Below, piece after piece: positions 24,336 to 36,003 of a stretch of 64,000 nucleotides of DNA (position 1 is the stretch's first letter; each line of letters opens with the position of its first letter). The stretch is from Dendrocalamus latiflorus. Taxonomy: Eukaryota; Streptophyta; Magnoliopsida; Poales; Poaceae. The position numbers were made by a program, and so were the translations under genes. Below the pieces are notes generated by a model. The model was given only the letters and a program-made list of their open reading frames with translations, ran no database searches and had not been told where the DNA came from. The DNA is taken from assembly GCA_017311315.1 (NCBI GenBank), contig CM029664.1:22270302-22334301 (forward strand). The letters run 5' to 3'.

Positions 24336-25050
24336 GCCACCGTCTTTAAGAAATTGTTGTTAGTGGGGATTACTTGTTTAGTATGGTAGGATGAGTTCGC
24401 TGGAATTTAGAAAAGTAAGAACTCCTCTATCATGGTTTGCGCCCAGTGAAAAAATAGCCTCGGCTTGACAGCGGTTTGTCATCCACACCAACCTCTCGAA
24501 CCTTGATAGTCACGAAGTGTTAAACTATTGATTTGCATCTTTTCATGCGATCTTAGAAGAGAATCCAAATGTGAGAGATCGTCTGTACTTGAATGCACAC
24601 TCTTTACCTCCCCTTTGGGTGCTAAAAACTTTTCAAAGTTTGAAATTTAAATTTCATCCAAAGCTTACTTAATTTTTCTATTGAAATAAGAACATATATG
24701 AAACCCTATTCAAAGAAATAATTTAAAAAACATACTAAAGGGAAATTGGCAAAAAAAAAAGGAAAACTAGAACAAAGCTATAAAAAAAACCCCTTGCAAA
24801 AAAAGAAAAACAGGAAGCGAAGCTGAGCATGGGAAAAGCTTCACGCAATGAGAAACATGATACATAATAGGTACAGAGCAATGCAGAACTAGAAAAAAAT
24901 TCAATGAGTGTAATAATTGTATAGTCTTAGACAACAGTTTCAGAACATCACGGATCCAATATGTAAGTTTAAAATTTGACAAAAGTATCATATAAATAGT
25001 TCAAATAAAATCTTATATGAACAGAATAACCGTTCCCCATAAGATCTTGT
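24336..25050. other. AT-rich intergenic DNA, nothing recognised
   Basis: A-rich spacer without open frames of interest. Confidence 0.5.
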
Positions 25051-25062
25051 ACATAAATAATT

Positions 25063-25371
25063 GAATAAATTGCATTTTGCACCAGGTAACTTGTCGCTTA
25101 TTTCACTTTACATAAAGGGTTAACACATATTTTCACTTTACACTAGGGCGGAATAAATAAAATTTCGTTTTGCACTAGCCTAACCTTATTTGGCTCAAAC
25201 CAACACTACATAATGACAAGTTGATATACATAATTTTGATGGCTTTTTCCCCTCAATTTGATTGCCTTATTTAGGACTAGAATTGATTGGCTAGTGCAAA
25301 GTGAAAGTATGAGTTAACCATGATGCAAAGTGAAATAAGTGACAATTACTCGGTGCAAAGTGAATTTATTG
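25063..25371. mobile_element. Mutator-like MITE, 309 bp, 9-bp TSD TAAATAATT
   Basis: The two ends form inverted arms of about 80 bp: the left has TTGCACCAGGTAACTTGTCG and the right gives the matching series when reverse-complemented. TAAATAATT is present at 25054-25062 and 25372-25380. A 9-bp duplication with long arms indicates a MULE-type MITE. No coding capacity. Confidence 0.85.
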
Positions 25372-25380
25372 TAAATAATT

Positions 25381-25883
25381 CAAATTTGCTAACTAAAGAA
25401 CATATCCACCATGTGAACTGTTTACATAAATGGCACTGTAGTTATTTTTTTTAAATTTAGCCCTAGACATTTATTTTTACAAACCTACCCCCTTCTTGAA
25501 CTCAGCAGTCGTAGCAACACGCCTACCACACTATAGGAGCTCGACAGATGCTGCTTAGCTATAATGGTAGCAAAAGATGTTGAGCCCCCCCTACTGCGGC
25601 AGCGAAAGCTACCAAGCCCCCTGCCGCGGTAGCAAATTAAATGGCCTTGATTAGCGCTAATTAAGTATGATTAGTACTAATTAATTATGATTAGTACTAA
25701 TTAATACACACTAATTAAATAGAGGGCATTAAATGCATGGTCGGTGTCGAGCCAAGCTCAGGTAGGTCAGTAGGTTAGCTTGGCAAGTAACTGTCGAGCT
25801 TGATAGGTATAAAAAGAGGGCTAAATTTATAAAAATAGGTGTCTAAGACTAAATTTGGAAAAAGTTGTGTGAACAGTTCGACT
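25381..25883. other. Spacer with repeated ATTAGTACTAATTAA words
   Basis: 25650-25720 contains several copies of GATTAGTACTAATTA, also seen at 6530-6610. This is an unclassified low-copy repeat. No gene. Confidence 0.45.
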
Positions 25884-25892
25884 GTGTTTCTC

Positions 25893-26175
25893 GAGAAATT
25901 TCGATATTTGACACTGAATATGTGCGCCTCTCAACTTTTAACCTCCAATTCGCACGCCTTTGAAAATTTAACCCTGTCACTGCGAATTCTTTTGATTCAA
26001 GGGATTCTCCTCATTTTCTCTCCTTTTCTATTTTGACACTTGTCACTGCGAAAATGAAGAGAATCCCTTGAATCAAAAGAATTTGCAGTGACAGGGTTAA
26101 ATTTCCAAAGACGTGCAGATTAGAGGTTAAAAGTTGAGAGGCGCACCTATTCAGTGTCAAATATCGAAATTTCTC
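25893..26175. mobile_element. Foldback Mutator-like MITE, 283 bp, TSD GTGTTTCTC
   Basis: Almost the whole element is one inverted repeat: arms of about 130 bp start GAGAAATTTCGATATTTGAC on each strand, with a short loop around 26010-26045. GTGTTTCTC is duplicated exactly at 25884-25892 and 26176-26184. It ends 257 bp upstream of the ATG of the gene at 26433, so it sits in that gene's promoter region and could give a dsRNA-like hairpin if transcribed. Confidence 0.93.
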
Positions 26176-26184
26176 GTGTTTCTC

Positions 26185-26432
26185 CGACCTTAAGGGTGCT
26201 GGTGCACACCCGTAACCTGCTAGGTCCACCCATGGTACAGAGGGACGCAGCCGGTCCGGCCCCACCCCGGGCAAAAAAAAATAAAAAAAACCGGTACAGC
26301 TATCGTTCAACGTCCCGAAACGGTGTGCCTACCGAGGGGAGTGTCGAGAGGGTCCTAAAACTTTTCGCAAAAATTTCAAATTCCTAAACGGTCGGCGGTG
26401 CAAGGCGGGCCTCGGCGAACGGCGACGGTGAG
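26185..26432 (+). promoter_or_regulatory. Promoter / 5' UTR region of the p31comet-like gene
   Basis: The stretch between the foldback MITE and the start codon contains an A-rich run (26273-26288) and then GC-rich leader sequence. No clear TATA box at the expected distance was identified. The transcript start is not determinable by eye. Confidence 0.5.
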
Positions 26433-26604
26433 ATGGAGACGGCCTCCTCCGGAGGCGGCGGCAGCGGCGAACCGCGGGGTGTAGGGTTGGTGGAGGTGCA
26501 GGCGGCGGCGGCGGCGCTGCAGCGGTCGGAGGTGTTCCACGTCGTGAAGGAGCTCCTCGGCTTTGTCCTCTACATGCACCACCAGATCCCCTCGTAATCC
26601 CCAA

Positions 26605-26642
<38 letters not shown>

Positions 26643-29600
26643 GTTGGAAAATGATCGTTACTGTGAAGGATTTAGTGGGTTTGGTATGAATAGGAGCTTC
26701 TCGGGTATAGTCGAGCAATTGATTGGGGTTCAAATCTCATTTTTCTTGCATTTAGGGTGGTGCTGGGCTCTGCATTTGGTCAGTTTGGAGTGGATCGGGA
26801 CAATTCTTCCTGGCTAGGTCAGAGCAATATTCGTGCGTATGGATCTAATTAGGGTTCGTGTTGACTGGGTTTTGCTATCAATTTGTGCGCCTGTTTCTTT
26901 GATTCTGCTAGAGAACAGCTTGCCTGCTTGGGAAATGCGAACCTAGTTAGGGTTGGCTGTAGTGGATTCGACCATTATATGGATTTGAACTGTCCCTGGA
27001 ATTAACCGTACTGGTGGGATTGACTTGAGCAATTCACAGGGTGGTGATTTAAATGGGGTTTAGTTTGGTCATTAGTTGCTTGCTTTTTCCTTCAATTTTG
27101 GGAGATATTTTGTTCTGAATTGTGGTCTTAGCTTGTGCATGCTCTGTTAGCTGAATGTTGCTCGTTATTCCCTTATGTTAACTGCTGAGATATTTTATTT
27201 GGACCTTGTTATGGTCTGTGGTGTGCTCCCTGGTCGTGTTGGTGCAGGTGTGGCGGAACTTTTATGTACTTTTATTCTTATGTTTTTACCAATCAAATGG
27301 AAACAGGGTTACCCTGGTAGGGGAAAAAGGCTTGTGCATTTATTCAACTTCTTAAAAAATGAATTTTCTGTTCTGATAAGTGATTATTTTTCACATTGTT
27401 CTTGGTCTTTGAACTGGAGCACAAACTGTTTCATCTACTTCAGTTACTATTTTGCTGTTTGTTTGGTTTGTAGGTTGATTTGTTTTCTTTTTGGATTGTT
27501 CACTCTTAATTGAGTTTCACGGCATGTTCACTCAGAGTCAGAGGCTTCTTTTCCTAGGATATTCAATAGAAAACCAAGATCCAAATAGTTAATTACGCAC
27601 ATGTGAGATCAAGTTGAGTATTCCTGCAAGACTGATGGCCTCAATGCAGACCAAGGGACTTGTTGCCCTCCTTATTACTTGAGCACTTCATCAAACGTAT
27701 GTGTCTCACCATTGAGTATGGTCAACAGTCAACAACCTGTAATAACAATATAGATGTGGTGCTTGTTGAAAATTTTGATTTATATATTGTCTGATCAGTG
27801 ATCGGTGTATATTGTTTTGCTCTGCATTTGCGCTACCTGAACACATATGTCCACCCCAGTATGTCCAATCGGACATATGTTCCCCAAATCTGTACATCAG
27901 ATCAGACACTTAACAGTTATTGTTTCAAGCTTGAATTGGAGCTATTGTCCTAGAATTTTGACAAGTGATTCTAGTCGATATTCAAATTTATTAAAATTGT
28001 GCATCCCAAAGTCCTATTTGCCTGGGGCTACTATGTCCGGCACAAAGGTAACATATGGATGCATTGGGGCATGATTTCTAGAATGGATACATAACTGAAA
28101 ATGAAACCTTGAACAAATCTTGTGATACTGTGTTGTTTAAATATTTGTGTTGGACCCATGGTTCAAAATCCCGGCGGTTACCGGCCGGTAACCGCCGGTT
28201 ACCGGTTTTACCGGTGGAGACCAGTAACCAAAAAACCGTCCGGTATGAATTTTTGATTTTTCGAATTTTGGCCGGTTTTTTCCCGGTTTTCCGGTTACCG
28301 GTTTCAAAATATCTCAAAATTCAAATTTTGATTTTCAAATTGTGACCGGTTTTTCCGGTAACCGCCCGGTTACCGTTACCGGCCGCCGACCGGGATTTCT
28401 TCCGGTTCCGGTTTTTGGAACCTTGGTTGGACCCATGCATAAGAATTGAAGAACAGATGAACAGCAAGCAATCTATCTTATGTAATTAACCATTTTGCAG
28501 AGTAAACTAAGGAAGGACAGTTATTTACTGTGTTACGTAATTATCACATGAATTTGAAGTTGGTTTTAAAATTTCACATTTTTCAGGGTGTTGCAGAATC
28601 TTGAAAATGAATTTGCAGATTTGAAGGAGGAAATGGTGAGTTTAGTATTCAGTAAACATGTTTCTGCTGTTGTCTATTGTTTGCAATGAGCCTTTTTATT
28701 AAGTTTTGGGCATTTTCTAGACAGAAATGGCATTACCACCATCAGAACTGAAACCGTCTGATCAGAGAAAGTACAACACACGAAAAAGGGTGGTTAGATG
28801 CAGAATCAAGAAGCAGGAGAAGTTAATGAATGGCATCTCTACTTTGCTTTCTGCTCTTCAGCAAGCACTTGATGAAGTTCCTAGCATTGAAGGAGTTGTT
28901 CTGATCCTAGGAGGGAGCCTTGTACGGCCCCTATTTGTCTATGACATTACAATTTCTCATGGTAGATTTGGTTCTGGAAGTGCCAAAGAGCATGCTACAA
29001 CCAAGTTAGCTCAGTCTGTTTCTCGAAAGGTGAGCTACTCTCTTACTTAATAATCCATGAAGAGTGATTTACCCTAGAAGCTAGAACGATTCTTTCATTA
29101 GGATATGTTAGTTTTGTTAAAGTACAATTGACTTAAGATCTGAAACTTGAAACATTATTATCTTTTTATTATCAGTGAAATCCAAAACGTGGTACTACTT
29201 TGGACAACAATATTGCAAAAGGGTATCTGAATGTTGGATTATTGCTCTGCTGCTTGGCATATGACCAAGCAGTGTAAGTAGGACCTTGTTATGTTTACTG
29301 CCACATTGCCAGGCATAATTCTATTTTTTGACTTGTCAACAGTGCTTGCTTTATCTCCATGTGGTGGAAATTTTGTGCTCTTTGAATAATAACGTGCACT
29401 TGTATATTTCTAGGCCATCCGTGCTCTTATATCAAGTGGTGCAGGGAGTTTATCTTACACAGGTATTGGTTCTTCTGTTTTTAGTAATACTTGGCTGGGG
29501 ATGCGATCAACTTTTTAGCTTACTGCTTTCCCTCCCATTATTTTTCAAGGCCCTACCAAGCTGTTTCTGCTAGTCAGATGTCCCTGTACATTGAACTTAC

Positions 29601-30360
29601 CACTGGATTTCCTGCCAAAACGTGATTTCCGTTACAGCAAGAAGGTGCTATTCTTTTCTGAATGTTAATTTATGTTATTATTGGATGCATTTTATTGCAT
29701 CCAATATCCCCAAGATTAATACAAGAGCCTAAAATTTTGACCACAGGTTGTGCCCCTCCAAATGTGTATAAAATGCAATACAGCGGGCGGTCAAATGGAT
29801 AATCAGCAACTTTCATCAATCGTTGATGCTGCATGTTGCACTTCAGAATCTTCTTTTTCAGATATTATCTGGTAATATTTCTGATCTTCTGTTGCCATTG
29901 ATCACTACTGGGGACTTCTTCCACCCTTTTCCAACATTACACATGTTCTATCTTGTCTTAGTATGGCAAACTGCAGCATTGAATGTTTGCCTTTTCCATA
30001 CTACTTTGTTAAACTGCATGTGATCCTGAGGGATAAAATCATTCTCATATATGTACAAATGTTGCGATTATGCATCTTTGTCGGCATTAAGAGTCGTGCA
30101 GGGTGAATTCTTTCGTGGTTGACATCAAGCGGACTTCTGGGCAGGGAAACTTGTCCATTCTTTTATTATTTGACCTATAAATTGATCTACTTTCTTGAAG
30201 TGTTGCAAAATACTGATCCTGCAAGAGCTCTTTAGCTACAACGAACCTTTTCTTTCTAACTGCAGTAAAACATGTTAATGAATCCAATACTGTCTCTTCC
30301 AGGTTCCAGTGCAAGCACACGATAAGAGGCTTACCATGCAAGGCGTCATTAGAAGGATGA
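26433..30360 (+). CDS. p31comet / MAD2L1-binding-protein-like gene, 7 exons, 281 aa
   Basis: Exons are 26433-26593, 28587-28635, 28721-29029, 29414-29462, 29550-29644, 29747-29871 and 30303-30360 (stop). All introns are GT-AG and the phases join without a stop. The GC-rich first exon encodes a Gly/Ser/Ala-rich head and a helix (residues ~20-53). Later blocks include EGVVLILGGSLVRPLFVYDI, LPLDFLPKRDFRYSKK and a closing WFQCKHTIRGLPC. These match my recollection of the plant p31comet-like family, and human p31comet is of similar length (274 aa). p31comet is a HORMA-fold adaptor that brings MAD2/HORMA proteins to the TRIP13/PCH2 ATPase; in rice it is reported in the synaptonemal complex. The gene structure is certain from the sequence, the family name less so. 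Intron 1 (about 2 kb) carries a MITE. Confidence 0.72.
26608..26638. repeat. (CT)n microsatellite just after exon 1
   Basis: About 15 CT units, beginning roughly 14 bp inside intron 1. Pyrimidine runs near the 5' end are common in grass genes. Confidence 0.93.
28158..28425. mobile_element. GC-patterned MITE in intron 1, TSD GTTGGACCC
   Basis: The ends are ATGGTTCAAAA and, reverse-complemented, CAAGGTTCCAAAAA. GTTGGACCC is found at 28149-28157 and 28426-28434, although the shared flank is 12 bases long, so the exact border is ambiguous. The interior is built of repeated CCGGTTACCGG-like words on both strands. A 9-bp duplication suggests a Mutator-like origin. It lies in intron 1 and leaves the splice sites untouched. 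Confidence 0.75.
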
Positions 30361-30620
30361 TCTGGCTTGAGCATGTCGGAGCTGACCAGAAGCTCTTCTT
30401 TGTTGTACTGACATCATGTATGTTACAGTGGAGAATGCTGTAGCGATGCGAAGGCCAGTCCTACCTGCTTGTAAATGCACATCCCAAAGGATCAGCATTC
30501 TCAACCTGTCCCCGTTTTCCTGTTCAATGTTCGTTCCATTTGTGTGGAAATGGTTGTGACTAGAATAACATGTTTACTTGAAATAGAGAATATGTAGCAT
30601 CATAAAAAAATGTGGAGATT
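30361..30620 (+). other. 3' UTR of the p31comet-like gene
   Basis: Non-coding sequence after the stop codon. The exact poly(A) site is not visible; AT-rich sequence begins near 30560. Confidence 0.5.
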
Positions 30621-33080
30621 TAGGCCTCATTCAATTCGGTTGTTGTGGATGGTTTTTGGCTTTCGGCTGAAATAACATTGTAGTTGTTGTTAGTTTTTTG
30701 TTAAGACATTTTATTAAAGGAAAATTAAGAAAAAAGAAAAAAAAAGAGAAAAGAACTGTTTTATCTCTATAGACATTGCAAAGGAAAAAGAAAAAGAAAT
30801 TCATGTTAAGAAGTCAATGCGTTAAGAACGGGGTTTGTCTTTTTGAAGTTAGAAGCTAAAACTGTTTGAAACAGTGTCTTAGTTTGGGTTCACTGTCTTG
30901 TTGTTGGTCCCTGGAGCTATTTTAGAATATTTGAATGGGTTTTTTTAGGCTGTATCTTATAGATTTTGGTTTAAATATTTGAATTTTAATTATTTGCAAG
31001 AGAGCGTACAAAGAGAAATACTTGCAAGTGATTTTGGCCGGTATATCTGAAGTCAGGATAGTATCTATTACACTCTATTTATAGATCTCATCTTAAAAAG
31101 ATATTTTATTTGAAAGGTAGTTACTATAAAAAGTAAAACCATAAACCCTAAAACCCACCCTTTGTTGGTCCTAATTTCCAAAGTCTTGTAGTCTGTGGGT
31201 CCTAGTTGTCAGGCGGTGGAATAAGGCTTTAAAAGAGTAAAGGATACGACATGTAATGGATAAACAGAAAGGGAATTCAATTATTGGCCTTGTTCTTTTT
31301 TATTTTCAGTATCTGTTGATTTTTTAGTAATCACTATTTATTATATTAATAAATTATAACCTAAAAAGCCTAAAAGAACATGGCTATTCTTACATAGTCC
31401 TACTCTTGTCTCCTTTTCATAGCACTTCCTCATCTTTAGCCAAGTCTTCTAATGTGTCCACAAATTTTTATCCACTTACGCCTTCTTATTTAAAAAAATA
31501 GTAAATGCGAGAAGTTGGGACATAATTCATTTTAAAGTTGTGATTTACCTCTCAAAAGTTGTTTCAAAGTGCTAGGTTCTTTTCAGCTTTGTTACAGTAA
31601 CTAGTTTTCAAACGATGTATCTTTTCAAGCTGGGGTTTACAAGTTGATTATAGTAGACACTATACTGAGTTTAGATGCATTGGTCAAAATCGCATACGAC
31701 TATTTCTCTCTGCGTACCGCATCTCGTGAACGACCAGAATTCAAAAATCATAAACTAAAAGCTAAAACCATGGCCTAAAAGAACTCACATTGTCATAACA
31801 TTTTCCTTTTCGACAAGATATTACCACATCAATAACACAAAATTGTAGATCATAGGCACAGCTTTCAACTAAAATAAACTTCGATAAGCTTTCCAAAGAG
31901 TTTTTTTACTACTAAATAAAAGGGAATGTGTATTATAACAATATGTCCATAAATTTACACATGCCACATGGTTTTCCATATAAAAAAAACCCTTACAATT
32001 GCCACGTGCCATTGCACAACTCTGAAACAATGGAGTAGGTGGTTGAAGGAGAACATATATTTTTTTGGCACGGATGTACCATGGCCTTTCTAAAGAGCCT
32101 TGTTTTTTTTGGCTTTTAGATGTTAGCTTCTTTAAAAACTAATATAACGGGATAGTTATTCAAAGTTGCTTCTCTAAATGTTTTTTAAGTCTAAAATTGT
32201 GTATATCGTCCACATTGACATCTCTATCGTCTACCGCCGACTTAAAAACATAGATAAAAATCATTAGTCGTATCTAAAAGTTATTAGCCATAGTTTAAAA
32301 GAATAGGATATAGTTGGGCCACTGAATCCTAGAGGTGGACGATACATGAATCTAACAGGAAATTTTGAAGTTCAGAACGCTCAGATTCTTTTTCCCCAGT
32401 TTAGATACCTGTTACATTTAGTAACTCTCTTACTACCTAAATGATCGACAATGATAAAACTGGAAAGCGAAACTCCCAATTTTATGATGGTCCATGTTTC
32501 CATTTGCTATCGGACGATTTGTAGATAGCTTGCAAGCGACACAAATGAGTTGTTTTCATCTCCGAATTGCTTGCGATGTTTTCTGAGTGAACAATGTTTG
32601 CATTAATAGGGGGTGTTTTTTTTAGTGAATAATGTCATTTGTGCGTCTAGAACGGGTGGCCGCCTCGTGGCCGCCTTGACCGCGAGTGTTTTGGGAGGTG
32701 AACCTTGTGTTGCCGCGAGTCATAATTAAATCACTTTATCATGACAGGTCCAATACATATAGTAGAATTAAAACATAAAACTTTCACACGAAGAATTTTA
32801 ATTCCTATTGTATTACCAGTTTTGAAAAATGAAATCGTCAAAAAAAAAAAAAGAAAGAAAGAAAGGCGAAAGAAAAAGAAAGGCAAGGCCTTCTCCATCT
32901 CGTCCTCTATCTAGTTCCCAACATTTGGGAGAAATCTTTACCGATCAGTGTTTGGGGTTCTTGGCAGTTTTATCAGTTGAACCAGTTGGGGGATTTCCAC
33001 CCTTAGAGAAAAAAAAGATCCCCTTCAGTTCCATTTTCTGTACTGTTTGCCTTTGCTGCTTCTGCTCGTTTCTATTGGGT
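30621..33080. other. AT-rich spacer with MITE-like debris
   Basis: Apart from the small element at 31286-31384 I see several GGCCTTGTT / AAAAGAACA-type ends (about 31780, 32096-32300) that look like incomplete MITEs of one family. 32840-32885 is a purine-rich A/G run. No gene is supported. Confidence 0.45.
31286..31384. mobile_element. Small MITE candidate (about 99 bp)
   Basis: The left end GGCCTTGTTCTTTT and the right end AAAAGAACATGGC are near-inverted repeats. TATT flanks both sides (31282-31285 and 31385-31388). It is short and AT-rich inside. Confidence 0.5.
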
Positions 33081-33085
33081 GCTTG

Positions 33086-33930
33086 TGTTAGAAACATAAG
33101 CAATATTTTAATTCCAAATTTTACTAGAGGTAATACAATAAACCAGTGATACAAAACTTACTACTAACAGCAGACTACTCATCATACTTCAAAATATACG
33201 CAAGAAAATATAATAACAAAGTCGAACGAACGCGCGAACGACTTACTTTTGAGCTTGATGAAGAACAGAAAGCAGCGCAGGCTTGATGCAGTGCAGAAAG
33301 TAGATGACGCAGTGAAGCAGTGGTTGCGCAAATGGGCTGTCCAGAAACCTTATTGCCGTTCCGTGCAGGTACTCTCTGCGGTAATGGTTCGGAAATAGCC
33401 GCTCTCCCTCCTTCCAGGTGCACGCCGTGAAGAAATATCGACGAGGTTCAGACAACACAATACTCGAGCACAAAATCGCAGAGAAGAAGAAAATGGAGGC
33501 AGTGAGATTCTCTCCAGGCATATATATAGATAGACTGATAACTGACATAATTAAAACAGCCATTTACCTACTGGTAACTGCCACATTCAACCAGTCATTT
33601 ATCCACTAGTAACTGTCTATCATCAAAACCCCATTAAAGTCTCAAATTCAAACGTTTGAATCTCATTCAAACACACACACACACACACACACACAGAGAG
33701 TGGTGCAGAATTTAGCAAAATAAAGATAGACTTGGTCCGCGCCAAGTCACAAGTCATACAACTTTCACGCAAAAGTACGTGAATACGCGCGCATGCATGC
33801 GTGTGTGTGTGACTAAACAGAACCCTCCTCATACCGTGGTGAGGACTCCACCTTATAAATCGGGGTACTAAATCATGCATGCTTTGGAATTAAGGAAATG
33901 GGCCATAATCAAATGTGCCAATTTCTAACA
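33086..33930 (-). mobile_element. Solo LTR, copy B, inverted relative to copy A
   Basis: On the minus strand it starts TGTTAGAAATTGG and ends TTTCTAACA, matching solo LTR A (2110-3049) nearly end to end with frequent substitutions and small gaps. CTTG is found directly outside both ends (33082-33085 and 33931-33934), a short or decayed target duplication. No internal region is present. Confidence 0.82.
33671..33695. repeat. (CA)n microsatellite in solo LTR B
   Basis: About 12 CA units at the position where solo LTR A has a CT repeat. Confidence 0.9.
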
Positions 33931-34057
33931 CTTGGGAGTTTCAAGTTTCTACCAATAAATTAAACGATTAGTTTGCTCATGTTCTTGAATTGTGGTGTAG
34001 TAACCGGGGAAAATTTTCACATCGGTAGGCTTTACTCGTAGTTTCTCAAGTCAAATT
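33931..34057. other. Spacer between solo LTR B and the copia element
   Basis: Unremarkable AT-rich sequence. Confidence 0.5.
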
Positions 34058-34533
34058 TGTTGGATATTGATCTAAGGCCAAAACGGCCAGAAAAGGAAGG
34101 ACGTGGGGAAATCCATGTCTCACTGATTTTCAGCGCCCTGATCGGGGGTGCCTTACCAAAATTATGGTTACGGTCCCCCGTAGCAACAACGCAATATAAA
34201 GCAAGGGTTCCGGCCTCTCCCGATGAATCAACGTTCTCGTGAGAGTAAGAAACCCTAGACAAACCCTAACGCGATCCGATCTACTAAGCGCTGCTAGCAA
34301 TGGGAAGGCCGTCGCCGCCGCCTTTGCAGGACTCCGTCGGCGACACCCGTACACCGGCGACACTGCGGTCTTCACCGACTCTACCTCACGCCTGCATCAC
34401 GCAGGCACAGGTCTTTGCTCATGGCATTCATCGGCGACCGTAAGTCCCCTCTAAATCCTAAAGCCTAGGTGTTCATGATTTAGATCTAGGGTTAAGGCTA
34501 ATGCTCATGTTTAAGGCTTAGGTTAATCTAACA
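34058..34533 (+). repeat. 5' LTR of the copia element
   Basis: It starts TGTTGGATATTG and ends AATCTAACA, and is paired with 40357-40832. Confidence 0.93.
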
Positions 34534-34534
34534 A

Positions 34535-34547
34535 TGGTATCAGAGCA
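34535..34547 (+). other. Primer binding site, tRNA-Met type
   Basis: TGGTATCAGAGCA follows the LTR after one base. It is complementary to the 3' end of initiator tRNA-Met, the usual primer for plant copia elements. Confidence 0.88.
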
Positions 34548-36000
34548 ACCTAGAACTTTTCATGAACCCTAGTCGCATGTTTATGTCTCGGATCTAGAGT
34601 TTTGGTTCGGATTAGGGTTGATGTTGGGCTCGGGCAGCATGTTAGAAGGAGGGGAATCCAAAATTTTATGCAAATCCTAAAGTCTTTCCCCAGTTTATTA
34701 CAAATCTCGAACCCTAGAATCCCCAAATCATGCAAACCTTATGGATCTTCGGATCGGAAAAAAGGAGGGAGGGTCGGCAAAAGGGAGGCCTTACGAGCGA
34801 TGCCGCCGCCGCCGCTCCCCGGGCGATGCCGCTGCCGCCGCTCCTTATGGGTGCCGCCCGCGTCACCGCGAGCATCCCCGCGCCGCCGTCCCGCTCGGGG
34901 CCGCCGCAGATCCGGCCGAGCGCGTGGGAGCCGCCGCTGCCGCCTCCCGCCGACGCCGTGCCGCACTCCGCTGGGGGTCGCCGCGCCGTCTCGGGCAGCC
35001 GCCAAGCGCCGCTGCTTAGCGCCGCCGCCGCTCCGTGGGAGCAGGCCGCCATCCATCTCCGCGCGTGCGGGCCGCCGTCGCCACGCGCCGCCGCGTCTTG
35101 CGCCCCGCCCCGCCGCCGCTCCATGCGGGTGCCGCCGCTCAGATCCGAATTTTTCGGGTGGAAGCCGGAGCAAATGGCTAGGGTTAGGGTTTTTTGGGGG
35201 TGTTATCCCCGCCGCGTGTGCAGTTGACCGTCCGATTCAATCGAACGGTCAAGGTTTCGCGGGCCGAATGTTTAGTGGGCTGCGGGATTATGGGTTGCGC
35301 GCATGACCGTCAGATGAGAATCCGACGGCGCGCGGGTAATGTGAATGGTGCGTTTTGGGGCCGTGCGGCCGCGCGCTTGAAGTGGGCTGCGCGCCTGTGC
35401 TGTTGGGCCGCGGAATTTTTTCCGGGCTGCTGGCATTCTTTTGGGCTAGCCGCGCTGGTGCTTTTCTTTTGGGCCGCCCGGATGCTATTTAGGCTGTGCG
35501 CGCAGTGAATGGGCCAACTGAGGTTTTGGGCTGCGCATGTTAATTATTTATATTCCAGTATATATTTCATGGTTTATCTCATGTTTAATTAATGATGTCT
35601 CTTATGAAATTACTAACGGATAATGTTGCCAAGCTGCTGAAAAATATTATGCTCTTTTTCGCTGCGTAATGTTCTGCCCCTAATTGAATGAAACCAACGG
35701 GAAATTCAATTGGAGGGCTGTTTTTAATTTTACATGCTATTACCTTTTGACCAACGTTAATTGTAATTGCATGTCATCAATTATGTTTATTTTTCGCCAT
35801 GCTATTACTCTTTGACTAACGTTAATTGTAATTGCATGCGATAAATTATGTTAAATTTTTCGTTTCTGCCCAACGGTGATGCGAAAAATTCTTATGAGCA
35901 TGTTGTTAATCATACCAACGTAAGATTAACTTTTATGCAAATTAATTATGCGCTTTCCTAATGTAAATTTTAAATTTTTTTTCAGCTGCTTCTGTTTCCG
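34548..36000 (+). other. Copia leader with GC-rich block
   Basis: 34790-35140 is very GC-rich and yields long overlapping frames on both strands without domains. 35500-36000 is AT-rich. The leader has no credible gene. Confidence 0.6.
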
Positions 36001-36003
36001 CTT

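Noticed and set aside
34602..35306. Arginine/proline-rich frame of 234 codons and its antisense partners
   Set aside because: GC-rich leader of the copia element; no domain, and equal openness on both strands indicates composition, not coding.
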